A stretch of DNA of 64,000 nucleotides from Anomaloglossus baeobatrachus (Eukaryota; Chordata; Amphibia; Anura; Aromobatidae). The position numbers and the translations under genes are program-made. Below the pieces are notes generated by a model. The model did not search any database, was not told the origin of the DNA, and saw only the letters and a program-made list of their open reading frames with translations. The stretch lies in NCBI RefSeq assembly GCF_048569485.1, contig NC_134354.1, positions 457,142,307 to 457,206,306 on the forward strand, given 5' to 3'. Below, in pieces: positions 1 to 11,310 of this stretch (positions are counted from its first letter, which is position 1; every line of letters starts with the position of its first letter).

Positions 1-441
1 CATCTACTTGAGACAGCTTTGGACCCTACTTGAGCACCCCCCCAAAAGTGCCGTGTGTATCAACTTAATAATTCAGACCCTAGTACTTACTCTCCATGCT
101 CCCAGTTCTCTCTTCATCCACTGTACCCATGGGTATCCATGACTTACCGGCCAAAATAGTGATCAGACTCAGACAGAAGCTATGTGACTACTGCTCTCCT
201 TTATTAGAATGCAATACTGGTGGAGCTAAACATGACAAAATGTGCAGCTTATTTCATGCGAGGTATTCTGGGAAAACAGGGTAATACCCATATTTCACAG
301 GGGGGTTGAATGAGGGCGGTTGAATTATACTGTAGTTACTCCCTGTAAAACATGGTGAGCTGAGATGTCTGTTCATTATATAGAAACACCATATTCTGAA
401 GCACCATACAGACTAAATACTGTCTCTCTGTTCCAGGCTTA
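1..441. other. Downstream flank, no feature recognised
   Basis: Unique-looking AT-rich sequence downstream of the TMEM132E stop codon. No open frame with family resemblance, no terminal inverted repeats and no RNA gene were seen. Confidence 0.5.
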
Positions 442-856
442 AAGGGAATCCGTCAGCAGGTTTTTGCTATGTAATCTGAAGATAGCATGCTGCAAGGGTT
501 AAAACATAGAATTCAGGGCTGACTGCCTTGCCAAGGTCTGGTCTGTTGTTTATTTGCTATGTTTGTTTAAGAAGTGGGACTTAACATTGCTCGGACTACA
601 ATATCACGCTCACGGCAGTCCGAAAGGTCCCCTCCTATGATTGGCACCTCACTGTCAATGTACAATGTCTACAGAGAGCCTTGTTTGGACGGGACAGCTC
701 TCTCAGCTATACTGCATGGCTAGATCTAAAAATTCTGATCATGTCAAAACTGCTGCAGCCAGTAATCTAAGTGATACATTGTTGGATTCAGGGTCTCTTT
801 GCTACATTATGCTGCTTTCAGATGAGTTTGCAAAAACTTGCTGACAGACTCTCTTT
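442..856. mobile_element. MITE, terminal motif GTCAGCAGGTTTTTGC
   Basis: The left end (AAAGGGAATCCGTCAGCAGG) is repeated inverted at the right end (TTGCTGACAGACTCTCTTT) and both ends lie in TTTAAA/TTAAA contexts. A second diverged copy sits at 5071-5348. There is no coding capacity, so this is a non-autonomous DNA transposon. The superfamily is not determined; the TTAA-like flanks could be piggyBac-like or a TAA target. Confidence 0.7.
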
Positions 857-1442
857 AAACAAGTAGGTTTGACTTACTACTTATTTATTTTATGTTCTAT
901 ATTTAAATGGGCATTATCATCTAATCACTAACATCTTAAAGCTAGAATGTATAACATCTGGACCAGGGGTTCTGACCTTATAGACCCACTAGTGATCTGA
1001 AATACATAAGTTCAAAAAAATGGGGATACTAGATAGATATGTATCCTGTTCAGAACAAATGGCCTTTGTCTTTTATAGGTTTGGTGGTACCTCCACAAAT
1101 GATAACGTTACAGCATGCAATAGCGAGTTGAGTAACTTTGTAAGTTCTTAGCAGTTTATTAAGCTGGCACCACTTGTAACTCATGTTAGCTGTTCAGCTA
1201 GAAAAGAAATTTCAGAATTCTGCTTCATTCTTGTTACTTGAGAACAATACATTACTGGAGCTCAGATGACATTTACTCCCTACCATAAAAAATAACAAAA
1301 TAGGATGCCATTTTCTGAAGTTCCTGCATCACTGCAGGTCTTCAGAATCTCACAGCACCCAACTTTGACACTTTTCTACTTTACAAAGAAATCTACAATA
1401 AATGTCTGAGAATAAGATTAGGTTCAGAGGAATCATTTACTC
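857..1442. other. Flank without recognised feature
   Basis: AT-rich non-coding sequence between two MITEs; nothing recognised. Confidence 0.5.
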
Positions 1443-1445
1443 TAA

Positions 1446-2037
1446 AGGGTGCTTTACACGCTGCGACATCGCTAGCTATACCTAGCGATGTCGTGTGCGA
1501 TAGCACCCTCCCCCGTCGTTTGTGCGACATTTGGTGATCGCTGCCGTAGCGAACATTATCGCTATGGCAGCGTCACACGCACATACCTTTTCAGAGACGT
1601 CGCTGTGACCGCAGAACAATCCCTCCTTCAAGGGGGAGGTGCGTTCGGCGTCATAGCGACGTCACTAAGCAGCGTCACTAAGCGGCCGCCCAATAGCAGA
1701 GGAGGAGTGGAGTTGAGCGTCCGGAACATTCCCCCACCTACTTCCTTCCTCATTGCCGGTGGACGCAGGTAAGGAGATGTTCGTTGTTCCTGCGGTGTCA
1801 CACATAGCGATGTGTGATGCCGCAGGAACGACGAACAACGAGCGGCATGCACCACCAACAATATTATGAAAAGGAGCGACGTATCAATGATCAACGATTT
1901 TTGATGTTTTTGCGATCGTTGATCGTTGCTTCTTGGTGTCACACGCTAAGATGTCTCTAATGGCGCCCGATGTGCGTTACTAACGATGTGACCTTGACGA
2001 TATATCGTTATCAATATCGCACCGTGTAAAGCACTCT
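1446..2037. mobile_element. Harbinger-type MITE (TTTACACGCTGCGA family), TSD TAA
   Basis: Terminal inverted repeats AGGGTGCTTTACACGCTG and, on the other strand, AGAGTGCTTTACACGGTG are flanked by TAA at 1443-1445 and 2038-2040. A 3 bp TAA/TTA duplication is typical of PIF/Harbinger. The interior is CpG-rich and holds the hairpin around CACATAGCGATGTGTG that recurs in related copies in this window. No transposase. Confidence 0.85.
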
Positions 2038-2040
2038 TAA

Positions 2041-3799
2041 GACTGCACTGGTGGGGAGCAGCACCAACATTTATAAATCTCACACATAGTGCTTTTATGA
2101 TATGCCACTCCGCAGAATTACACACCTTGTAGATTAGAAATGAATATATCATACCTGAAGATGTCTTCGATGTATGAAGAAAACAACAAAAACACACATG
2201 TAACTTTGGTGCACTGCCAAACTTTATTTTCCCATATATTTGTTGAGGGAAACATTTGACATAAATGGTGGTTAAATTCAAGACATACAGTACATGTCTT
2301 ATATAAGGAGAACCTTCAATGCACCCATTCATCCTGCTTGGGAACAGTACATCCCAACCAATGTGTCCCCTGATTTTGCAGATGTGCACTGTCCTCCAAA
2401 CCTGGTGGCATCTGTAGCATCCCTTAACACAGGTGAGTGGTCTTCTGCCATTATACTCAATGCATTTGTCCAAACAAAAGCAAAAATAAATGAAAAAAAA
2501 AAGGCAGTAGTCCGATAGCATTAAGGATTCATCAGATTATTAATGTCTTACTTTGAAAATATATAAATCACATCCTGGTAACTGAAATTAGGAAATAAAT
2601 GCATGTTTGCATATAATAAAATAATGATACATATACAAGGTTTAGGGTTTGTTTGAAGAAATCCTACTACAAGAACTCTTCAGACGGAACGTCACTCGTT
2701 GCAACACTGACTCATAGAATCAAGGATTCATTTTTTTTAATGGATTAGCTGACTCCAAATATCCTAAAGAATAAGAAAAAGGTTTTCTTTCGCAACAATT
2801 AAATAGAATCAATTTGTGTGGTGACATGACAAACAAAAGGCTGTGTCTCGAAATGACCAAATAAACCCTTAACATTCTGCGTTAGCAAGCATGTTACATA
2901 TTAGCTGCACTATTAACTCTTGTATTGCCCAAAATTAGGAGTTGATCAATTTTATGCCTTTTCCGCAGGTCTGTGCCTCTTCGTACCAACCCGTTCATAG
3001 ATGGCTACTCTCCCACAATATGATTTGCCACAACATCACCCATATTAGCAATTTATGAACCATATTTACTGCTTAAATCCCCTGAGAAAAAATCTTGTCA
3101 CGTTTGAGGTGCTTTTTGAATCGGTTGAACACAATCATGTACTTTAAAATACTGTATAAATGTTAGGAACATAACTATGTTAACATTATTCATGTATTTG
3201 TCATTTCCAATTTCGGTTTTGCTTTGTGAATTGTGTTTGGATAGGCAAAACTGTATTGTGCCTCGCGTCTCTAAATGTTGCGTTCATGTTCATCAGTTTA
3301 ATGGTCATGTATCATTTGTGTTCGTTTTCGGCATGTTTTTGTTTAGCAAAAACAATACGCAATATTTTTTGTTTCATTCTCACAAGCAAAGAACCAGTTC
3401 TATGTCTCTTTAAGAATTAATCTGGAAATTAAGAACCCCATATAGTTTACTTGTGTAATATATGAAGCAGTTTGGTATGCAGGAAGCAAAGAAATGCTCA
3501 CATCTCCATCTATAAGAAAAAAGAGACATAGGTAGACAACATGCTCCCTTCTCTTACCTAGATGTGCATGTGTTCTGAATAAAAGCGAAGAAGAGAAAGA
3601 CAGACAATTCAATGTCTTAAGTGACTATTGGTATGAAGCAAGGAAAAGAGGTGAGTGGCAGTGTGTGGGTTTGGATACATTACTATAGAGACATAAGAGG
3701 GCACATTATCCCATTCCTGTGTTTTGCAGAAAACAGCAGACCTAATGGGTACATGTTTGCCCATCTCATCCATTACAACAGGCCCTCAAAATCCTAAGG
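2041..3799 (-). other. TMEM132E 3' flank / probable 3' UTR
   Basis: Sequence directly downstream of the TMEM132E stop on the minus strand. It should contain the 3' UTR, but I could not fix a polyadenylation site: the clear AATAAA near 3577 lies on the plus strand, and only weaker signals occur on the minus strand. No repeat ends recognised. Confidence 0.5.
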
Positions 3800-4870
3800 T
3801 TATGCCATATCTCTGACCCTCCTGATATAGTCTCTGAGTTCATGTTGGTCTCTTAGTCCCATATCTCGGCAAACCCACTCAAGATCACATTCTTCTGCTC
3901 CTGGTACTGCATCATAAACACTTCCTTCGCTAGGTAAACTAGTAAAGGTGGTAAACTTCACTCTCTTGCGTTTGGATGTTGGAGAAGAACTTAATGGGTC
4001 CTCACTTGCTTCCCTACTGGATCCACCACCACCAGAAGAACCATCTCCACGTCCATGAGATTGGCTTTGAACACTAGCCTGAGAACTGCTGTTACTGCTA
4101 CTTCCTCTTGCTTCACCTCTACAGCACGAAGAATGATGAGGTGGCAGAGTTCCTGCTTCCAAGGGATTTCCAGGACTTTCAGGTTGTGGAGATAACTCTC
4201 CTCGTGCTCTAAGAGGCTGACCATTTCCAAGAAAAACCCAATGGTGAGAATGATCAGGATTAGCCTGGCCCTCTGGTGGAACCCTTTTGTGTCTGTATTT
4301 TAGAACAAACACAATACAGTTTATAAGGAAGACCAGTATGGCAAGGCAGAAGACTCCAAGGAGAGCATACATTCCAATTTCTAGGTCTGTTAATCCTCGT
4401 GGTAATTGAGGATAAACTGTAGGAATTGGTAAAGAAAAATCCCCAGGAAGATGTGAACTGTGCTCTTCCACTTGTGTAGATAGACTTATCATAGATGTTG
4501 TTCCGGATGTTTCTCTGATTTCTTGCACAGGTGAATGTGGTGGAACCTCCGTTAATAACTTTCCATGTTCACCTTCTCCTCCTGGTTCAAGAGAGCCAAA
4601 AACAACATGGGCAAGAGCTGTTGCTGTGAAGAGTACACTTTTTCGTTTAGTTTTTTGGCAGCTTTCATTAATTATCATTTCAGCTCTAAGCAATGATCCT
4701 GTTCCTTGCTCTTCTCCAGCAATTACAATAGGAAAAGCACGTTCTGGGCTTACAGATACCACCTTTTCATCCAAGCTCGTGACTGCTAATGTGTAATCCT
4801 TGGGATCATAAAGTGACAATGGAGCGGAGGTTCCATCACTGAATGTGAGCCAAAGATTCAGTAGAGCTTC
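3800..4870 (-). CDS. TMEM132E: TMEM132E terminal exon (membrane span and cytoplasmic tail)
   Basis: Last coding exon, 356 codons plus TAA stop, preceded by the acceptor TTTCTCTCAG (AG at 4872-4871). Residues about 1-160 end the ectodomain and include the conserved ESCQKTKRKSV stretch. A single membrane span (about 165-190, LEIGMYALLGVFCLAILVF) is followed by the basic stop-transfer KYRHK. The cytoplasmic tail carries HHWVFLGNGQPLR, SHGRGDGSSGG and KRKRVKFTTF, which match what I remember of TMEM132E better than TMEM132A-D; there is no alignment behind this. TMEM132 proteins are type I membrane proteins with Ig-like folds, and TMEM132E is linked to hearing (DFNB99). The tail has a Ser/Gly-rich stretch, and RVKF fits a PP1-docking consensus (inference). 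The frame is open and looks functional. Confidence 0.93.
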   Translation of the reverse strand, partial: EALLNLWLTFSDGTSAPLSLYDPKDYTLAVTSLDEKVVSVSPERAFPIVIAGEEQGTGSLLRAEMIINESCQKTKRKSVLFTATALAHVVFGSLEPGGEGEHGKLLTEVPPHSPVQEIRETSGTTSMISLSTQVEEHSSHLPGDFSLPIPTVYPQLPRGLTDLEIGMYALLGVFCLAILVFLINCIVFVLKYRHKRVPPEGQANPDHSHHWVFLGNGQPLRARGELSPQPESPGNPLEAGTLPPHHSSCCRGEARGSSSNSSSQASVQSQSHGRGDGSSGGGGSSREASEDPLSSSPTSKRKRVKFTTFTSLPSEGSVYDAVPGAEECDLEWVCRDMGLRDQHELRDYIRRVRDMA

Positions 4871-5070
4871 CTGAGAGAAACAAAAAAGATATACTTTAGT
4901 TTTATACACTGTTCCACACATCATCCTGCCAGTAATAAAAGCATTGTTCGTTATCAGAACGTTACATTTTAGCACTACTTCTTAGTGCCAGAATATGGCC
5001 ATATGTGTATTATTATGAAGTTTACCTGTTCTCCTAAGACTAGGTAACTGGTCACTTTGGGCATTTTTTA

Positions 5071-5348
5071 AAGATAATTTGTCAGCAGGTTTTTGCTATA
5101 TACGCTCAAGTCAGCATGCTGTAAGGATTAACACGGAACGTTCAGGCATGCCTGTGCTGTAACAGGCTGATTTTTTTCTTATTTGCTTTGTTTTAGCAGC
5201 TGGACCCTTATCATTGCTTTGGCTAGCTGGCCACTTCCATGTTGTCCAGCACCCCCCTTCCTCTGATTAACACCTCACAGTCAATGTACAATATCTATAG
5301 AAAGCCTGGTAGGGGCAGGTAGAAAAAACCTGCTGACACATTCACTTT
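5071..5348. mobile_element. MITE, second copy of the GTCAGCAGGTTTTTGC family
   Basis: The left end carries GTCAGCAGGTTTTTGCTATA and the right end the inverted AAAACCTGCTGACACATTC, within TTTAAA/TTTAA flanks. Same family as 442-856 but shorter and diverged. Confidence 0.7.
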
Positions 5349-5845
5349 AAGAAGGACAGAATATATTGCTTTGCCTTTATATTTCTCTGCACAGCCAATG
5401 GGACAATGTGAGCAAGCTACAAATTTGGCAGTTGGTGTTTTTGAGACTTTGTTACAGTAAAAAAAGGCATTACACTGTGATTATATTTACTTGTATTACA
5501 CCACAATGTAACAGTTACATAGAATAGACTTTGGTAGCATAAACTCTGACCCGACCAAATTCTCCCTGTAGTCCCAGCTGAAGCTGAGGAGAAACGCGCA
5601 TTGCGGTGCAGGGCAGTGTGATCCATTCATTGTGCATGGCTGCCACTGGTGAATAATAAATGGGGCAATGCGCTCCAATCTCCCACTGCCACTAATGACT
5701 TATCGTATACCTCATTCTCCTCACAGTGCATGCTCTATATGAGGAATTTAGGATATTTTCAGTGTTTCATCTTATTTAAGCACATTTGTTCATTTGTTTT
5801 GGGATATTTCCCTATTATACTGTATCTAATATATAAAGCTGAATG

Positions 5846-5879
<34 letters not shown>

Positions 5880-6297
5880 ACCGGGATTGGCATCTGCACC
5901 ATCGCAGCTACAGCCACAAAAGTTTGCACACTCACATGTCTGGACCCCGAGAGCGTCATAGGCTATGCTGTGAGGTGAAATTTTAAGGCAGCGCGTTCCA
6001 ATTTACCAATCAATTTTGCCCCTATTTACATAATGGGGAAAAAGTGAAACAAAAAGTGTATCCGCACCGTCGCATTTACAATCACGAAATTTTGAACAGA
6101 CACCTCATGTGACCCAGGGAACGTCGTAGACTATGTTTTGACAGGAAAATTTAACCCCGCGCTTTACAGTTACTCTCCAAAAAACATACCTCCATTAACG
6201 TAAATGGAGCCTGGAACTACAGGTTATTACTAGGAGCTGTGATTGATTGCTATAGGAACAAAATACATTCATAGTATAAAAAGCTTATATGTGAGAT

Positions 6298-7030
6298 AAT
6301 AAGATGTCGGTGGGGAGACGGATAGAGAGAGAGACAGACAGAGAGACAGACAGAGAGACAGACAGGGAAAGAGATAGAGAGATAGAGACAGACAGGGAAA
6401 GAGACAGACAGAGACAAACGGTGAAAGAGACAGACAGAGACAGACGGTGAAAGAGACAGACAGAGACAGATGGTGAAAGAGACAGACAGAGACAGACCTG
6501 GAAAGAGACAGACCTGGAAAGAGACAGACCTGGAAAGAGACAGAGGGGAAAGAGACAGATGGGAAAAGAGACAGATGGGGAAAGAGACAGACAGACATGC
6601 AGACAGGGACAGAGACTGGCAGACAGGGAAGGAGGAGACAGCCAGAGAGACAGACAAAGATAGATGGGGAAAGACACAGACCTTGATAGAGACAGATGGG
6701 GAAAGAGACAGAGAAATAGAGACAGACAAGGAAAGAGACAGACAGAGACAGGCAGACAGGGAAAGAGACAGACAGGAAGAGACACATACAATTAGACAGG
6801 AAGACAGACTGGGAAAGAGACAGACCTGGGAAAGAGACAGACCTAGAAAGAGACAGATGGGGAAAGAAATGGAGAGATAGAGACAGACAAAAAAAGAGAC
6901 AGATAGGCAGATGGGGAAAGAGACAGACGGGGAAAGAGACAGACCGGGAAAGAGACAGCTGGGCGAAAAGACAGCCGGGCAAAGAGACAACCGGGGAAAG
7001 AAACAGACCTGGAAAGAGACAGACGGAGCA
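6298..7030 (+). repeat. Purine-rich minisatellite (GAGACAGACAG / GGGAAAGAGACAGAC)
   Basis: About 730 bp of imperfect short repeats of GAGACAGACAG and GGGGAAAGAGACAGAC type, strongly purine-biased on the plus strand. It lies inside the Helitron. The long open frames on the minus strand here (Ser/Leu/Val/Cys/Pro-rich) are repeat artefacts, not proteins. Confidence 0.9.
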
Positions 7031-7102
7031 CATTAATTGGTCAATTTAGTTAAATCTGTGTGGAATATCTGTGGTGTTGAAATATATGTTGTGAAATGCT
7101 TC

Positions 7103-8342
7103 TGTGGCGCCCCTGAGGCTTCCATCGCCACAGGTCATTGCACCCCATCCAGCGGTGTGATGCCCCATTCTGGGAGAGGAAGAGAGTGAACGCCGGTCCC
7201 CTGGTAAATCCACACTACACCCATTGCTAGGAACACACTGGGACCAGGGAAAGTGGCAGACAACCCTCCCATGCTGCATGCTGGGAGGGGTCGTAAGACC
7301 CATCCCTGCTCCTATAGGGTAGAACAGGGCAATTGGGGAGGTGGGAGGAGCCATCTGAGAGCAGACACAGAGAGGAAGGTCAAGTTTAGTCAGTCAAAGT
7401 TGGAGAGAGAGTGGTGAAGGAGGAGGAGGAGGCCTGCCGGAGGCAGGCAAGGAGGAGAAGAGAAAGAAAGAAAGCTCCAAGTCAGACAGGAGCAGAGAAA
7501 CAGAAAGAGACGCTTCCTGGTGAAGATCCTGGGACTCGGAGGGTCCAGGTGACACCACGTAGAGAACAGAAGGAGTCGCAGGGCCACGGGTAGTCTGTAT
7601 AGCTGTCCAGGGCAGTTTAGAGCTACGGTGGCCTGGTCCACAATAACATCGGTGGAGGGATCAAGCTGCGACAGGGGACGGTCCCTAGAGACTGGAGGAG
7701 TGCAAAGATCATCTCCAAACAGTAAAAACCGAGGCCCAGGGAACGTTGTAGACTCCCCGGGCCAGAACCCATAGCAAAACTTCCAGAAAAGGGGTAATCA
7801 GCCGACAGGTGACCCCCCAGCCTGGAGGCTGTAGTGGAGGCCAAGCCAGGTTTATCCTATCAAAGGCAAGGCTAAGGAAGACAGCAGAAGAAAGAGACAC
7901 TAAGAGAAGGGTACCGGCTTTTACTCTCAGAATCACCCAGAAACGGCGGAGGTCCCTGACAGTGGTCCCAGTAGTCCAAGGGTCCCTACAGTACTGTGAC
8001 AAGAAGTGTGAGTAAAGAACTTGAACTGCACCCTTGGAGTGGTCTCTGTTATTTCAGCTGCATAGACATTCCCAAGCACCAACTGTGCCCCGGGCATTGC
8101 TCCACCTGTGGGGAGCAGTACCACCATTGCTGCTATATCATCACCCCGGAGGCCTCACACAGCAGCGGCGGCTTAATAGCCGCATACCACAGGTGGCGTC
8201 ACGAACACAAACTTTACTCATCAAGCCACATATTCTACTGACACCCACCAGGGCCACGGAGCCGGGCCCAGCCACCACTGACTACCACCGGACTAGTCCG
8301 GCCCAGCACCGGGTGTCCCATAGCCCTGGGGTGGGCGAGTCA
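7103..8342 (+). repeat. 5' LTR
   Basis: 1240 bp LTR, TG...CA bounded. It contains CACAGGTGGCGTCACGA, a motif shared with the solo LTRs at 16677-17752 and 18178-23027, so all belong to one broad family. Confidence 0.88.
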
Positions 8343-10044
8343 ACTTTGGCGTCACGAACAGGACTTCGTGCCCGGTCACACCGGGTACTGTGCGCCTGAA
8401 GAATCGTGAAATAGCCTGTGTTTACTGTGAGAAACTGCCGCCATTGAAGCCACTGAGCGCGGGAAGAAGGGGGGCGTGAAAGAAGAAAGGGCGCGAAGAG
8501 AAGCCCTGCCCCCTTGTCCAAGAAAAGAGCGCGAAGCGGTGCCCGCCATGGAAGGCGGAAGAAGAAGAAATGGCGCCTAGAAAAGCTGGCCGGCTGGCAG
8601 AACAAGTCAAAATGCCAGACCAGCAGAGAGAGAAAATGCCTCCTGTAAGCGGAGGCCAGGAAGAGCTCACCTGGATCAGGCCTGTGACCGCCGCTGAGCT
8701 GAAGGCTGAGGTCGGCAGGATGGCTGACAGGATGAAGGAGCGGGAAGTTACCAGCCTGCTGCTAAGCAACATCAAAAGTCTGCTACTAGAAGAAGTGACG
8801 AGCCTGCTGCTGGGAGATCGTGCAGAAGGAGACGCAGAGAGAATGGCGTCCACACGCAGCGATCCAGAGCTAGACTCCGCTGACTGGTGGGGCTGGGAGA
8901 TGGACCAGTGGTGTGAAAGGCTGCAGGCGGAGGTGATGCAGCAGATCCGGCAAGCGACGCGCGGAGCAGCGACCGCCAGAACACCGGAGATGCTACTGAG
9001 GGGTGAGTCATTTAATGCCCCTGCCGGCGCGAGTGCCCCAACCCCCGCTACCATGCCCGCGGTCCCTGGAGAGATGCCCGGCATGGCGACGCCGATCCGG
9101 GCCGCAGCCACGCCAGGTGCGGCCCGCCAAGATTTCGCCGCCGGAGCGACGCCCATCCACACCGCAGCAGCGACGCCAAGCCCGGCCCGTCCAGCTCAGG
9201 CCCCAGCAGCTCAGGCCCCTGCTCGGACAAGCAAGATTCCGCCGCAGCGGCGACGTTAATCCACGCCGCAGATGCGGCCCGCCAAGCCCAGGCCGCAGCC
9301 ACGCCAGGTGCGGCCCGTCAAGAATCGGTCACAGCAGCGACTCCAATACAGGCCGCCGCCATGCCAGGCGCGGCCCGCCAAAACCAGCAGACGCAGACTG
9401 TGCTGACCGCTGTCTACCTGCTGCCAGGTGGGGAGCCGGAGAAGAATCCCTACATGTAAAGAAGTAAAAGTGAAAGTGAAGAAAAGAAGCTGAACTGTAA
9501 ATAGCCCCTGTCTGCCCCTCATTCTTTTTGAAGATGTCCCTAGTGTTCTGCCCTAATGTTCTTTTCGAAGATGACACCCTTTCCTGCTGTACTGCCCCTC
9601 ATGCTTTTCGAAGATGTCACCCCCATGTTTATATGTACCGGGCCACGGATCTGGAATGTGGTCCCCGGTGAATGTTTTTGTGTCATGTCTTACCAGGCCA
9701 CTGGACTTAGCGGCTGGTATGTTGTTTATGTGTCTTACGTTTAAAATGAAGCTGAACGAACTGCCAGGCTATTGGACTTGTTGTAGCCAAGAAATGTATA
9801 TAGTTGCACCCGTTGTGCCCCCTACCAGAATTATGGGGGATGTGCCCGAACCGTGCAATGAACTGGAAGTGCACACATAGTTTTCTTTATAAGAAGTTCG
9901 TAACGTTCGAATCATTGTGCCTCCCATAAAGGGAAGAGATGTTTACTGTTTTACTGTTGTTCATAACAAAAATGTTTTGCAGTTCTTCCACATGTTTTTG
10001 TTGTTTTTCAGCCCGAGGACGTGCTGGGATTTGCTGTGGGGGAG

Positions 10045-11310
10045 TGTGGCGCCCCTAAGGCTTCCGTCGCCACAGGTCATTGCACCCCATCCAGCGGTGT
10101 GATGCCCCATTCTGGGAGAGGAAGAGAGTGAACGCCGGTCCCCTGGTAAATCCACACTACACCCATTGCTAGGAACACACTGGGACCAGGGAAAGTGGCA
10201 GACAACCCTCCCATGCTGCATGCTGGGAGGGGTCGTAAGACCCATCCCTGCTCCTATAGGGTAGAACAGAGCAATTGGGGAGGTGGGAGGAGCCATCTGA
10301 GAGCAGACACAGAGAGGAAGGTCAAGTTTAGTCAGTCGAAGTTGGAGAGAGAGTGGTGAAGGAGGAGGAGGAGGCCTGCCGGAGGCAGGCAAGGAGGAGG
10401 CCTGCCGGAGGCAGGCAAGGAGGAGAAGAGAAAGAAAGAAAGCTCCAAGTCAGACAGGAGCAGAGAAACAGAAAGAGACGCTTCCTGGTGAAGATCCTGG
10501 GACTCGGAGGGTCCAGGTGACACCACGTAGAGAACAGAAGGAGTCGCAGGGCCACGGGTAGTCTGTATAGCTGTCCAGGGCAGTTTAGAGCTACGGTGGC
10601 CTGGTCCACAATAACATCGGTGGAGGGATCAAGCTGCGACAGGGGACGGTCCCTAGAGACTGGAGGAGTGCAAAGATCATCTCCAAACAGTAAAAACCGA
10701 GGCCCAGGGAACGTTGTAGACTCCCCGGGCCAGAACCCATAGCAGAACTTCCAGAAAAGGGGTAATCAGCCGACAGGTGACCCCCCAGCCTGGAGGCTGT
10801 AGTGGAGGCCAAGCCAGGTTTATCCTATCAAAGGCAAGGCTAAGGAAGACAGCAGAAGAAAGAGACACTAAGAGAAGGGTACCGGCTTTTACTCTCAGAA
10901 TCACCCAGAAACGGCGGAGGTCCCTGACAGTGGTCCCAGCAGTCCAAGGGTCCCTACAGTACTGTGACAAGAAGTGTGAGTAAAGAACTTGAACTGCACC
11001 CTTGGAGTGGTCTCTGTTATTTCAGCTGCATAGACATTCCCAAGCACCAACTGTGCCCCGGGCATTGCTCCACCTGTGGGGAGCAGTACCACCATTGCTG
11101 CTATATCATCACCCCGGAGGCCTCACACAGCAGCGGCGGCTTAATAGCCGCATACCACAGGTGGCGTCACGAACACAAACTTTACTCATCAAGCCACATA
11201 TTCTACTGACACCCACCAGGGCCACGGAGCCGGGCCCAGCCACCACTGACTACCACCGGACTAGTCCGGCCCGGCACCGGGTGTCCCATAGCCCTGGGGT
11301 GGGCGAGTCA
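10045..11310 (+). repeat. 3' LTR
   Basis: 1266 bp, nearly identical to the 5' LTR. The 26 bp length difference is one extra tandem copy of a unit beginning GGCCTGCCGGAGG, present once in the 5' LTR and twice here. Confidence 0.88.

Larger units (their letters stand above)
7103..11310 (+). mobile_element. Young non-autonomous LTR retrotransposon (4.2 kb)
   Basis: Fossil-type record. Two direct LTRs (7103-8342, 10045-11310), each beginning TGTGGCGCC and ending GAGTCA, flanked by a 4 bp duplication CTTC (7099-7102, 11311-11314). A purine run ending GTGGGGGAG lies just before the 3' LTR, and TTGGCGTCACGAACAGGAC just after the 5' LTR could be the primer site. The 1.7 kb interior has one open frame at 8570-9259 (Ala/Pro-rich C-terminal half, possibly gag-like) and no reverse transcriptase. 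By eye the LTRs differ by about 7 substitutions in 1.24 kb, so the insertion is recent. It looks structurally whole as a non-autonomous element. Confidence 0.85.

Noticed and set aside
1488-1942. Small frames inside the MITE, also seen in related copies
   Set aside because: They arise from the CpG-rich palindromes of the MITEs, differ from copy to copy and include inverted-repeat translations.
1946-2521. 191-codon minus-strand frame, possible novel gene
   Set aside because: Composition is irregular, it overlaps the MITE end at one side, and no motif or splice logic supports it.
3570-3590. AATAAA as the TMEM132E polyadenylation signal
   Set aside because: It lies on the plus strand while the gene is on the minus strand.
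6250-7033. About 250-codon frames on the minus strand
   Set aside because: They are translations of the purine minisatellite (Ser/Leu/Val/Cys/Pro repeats) and occur in all minus frames.
8422-9162. 246-codon frame on the minus strand
   Set aside because: It is antisense to the LTR element interior, is Ser/Ala-rich and overlaps the plus-strand frame; no family resemblance.
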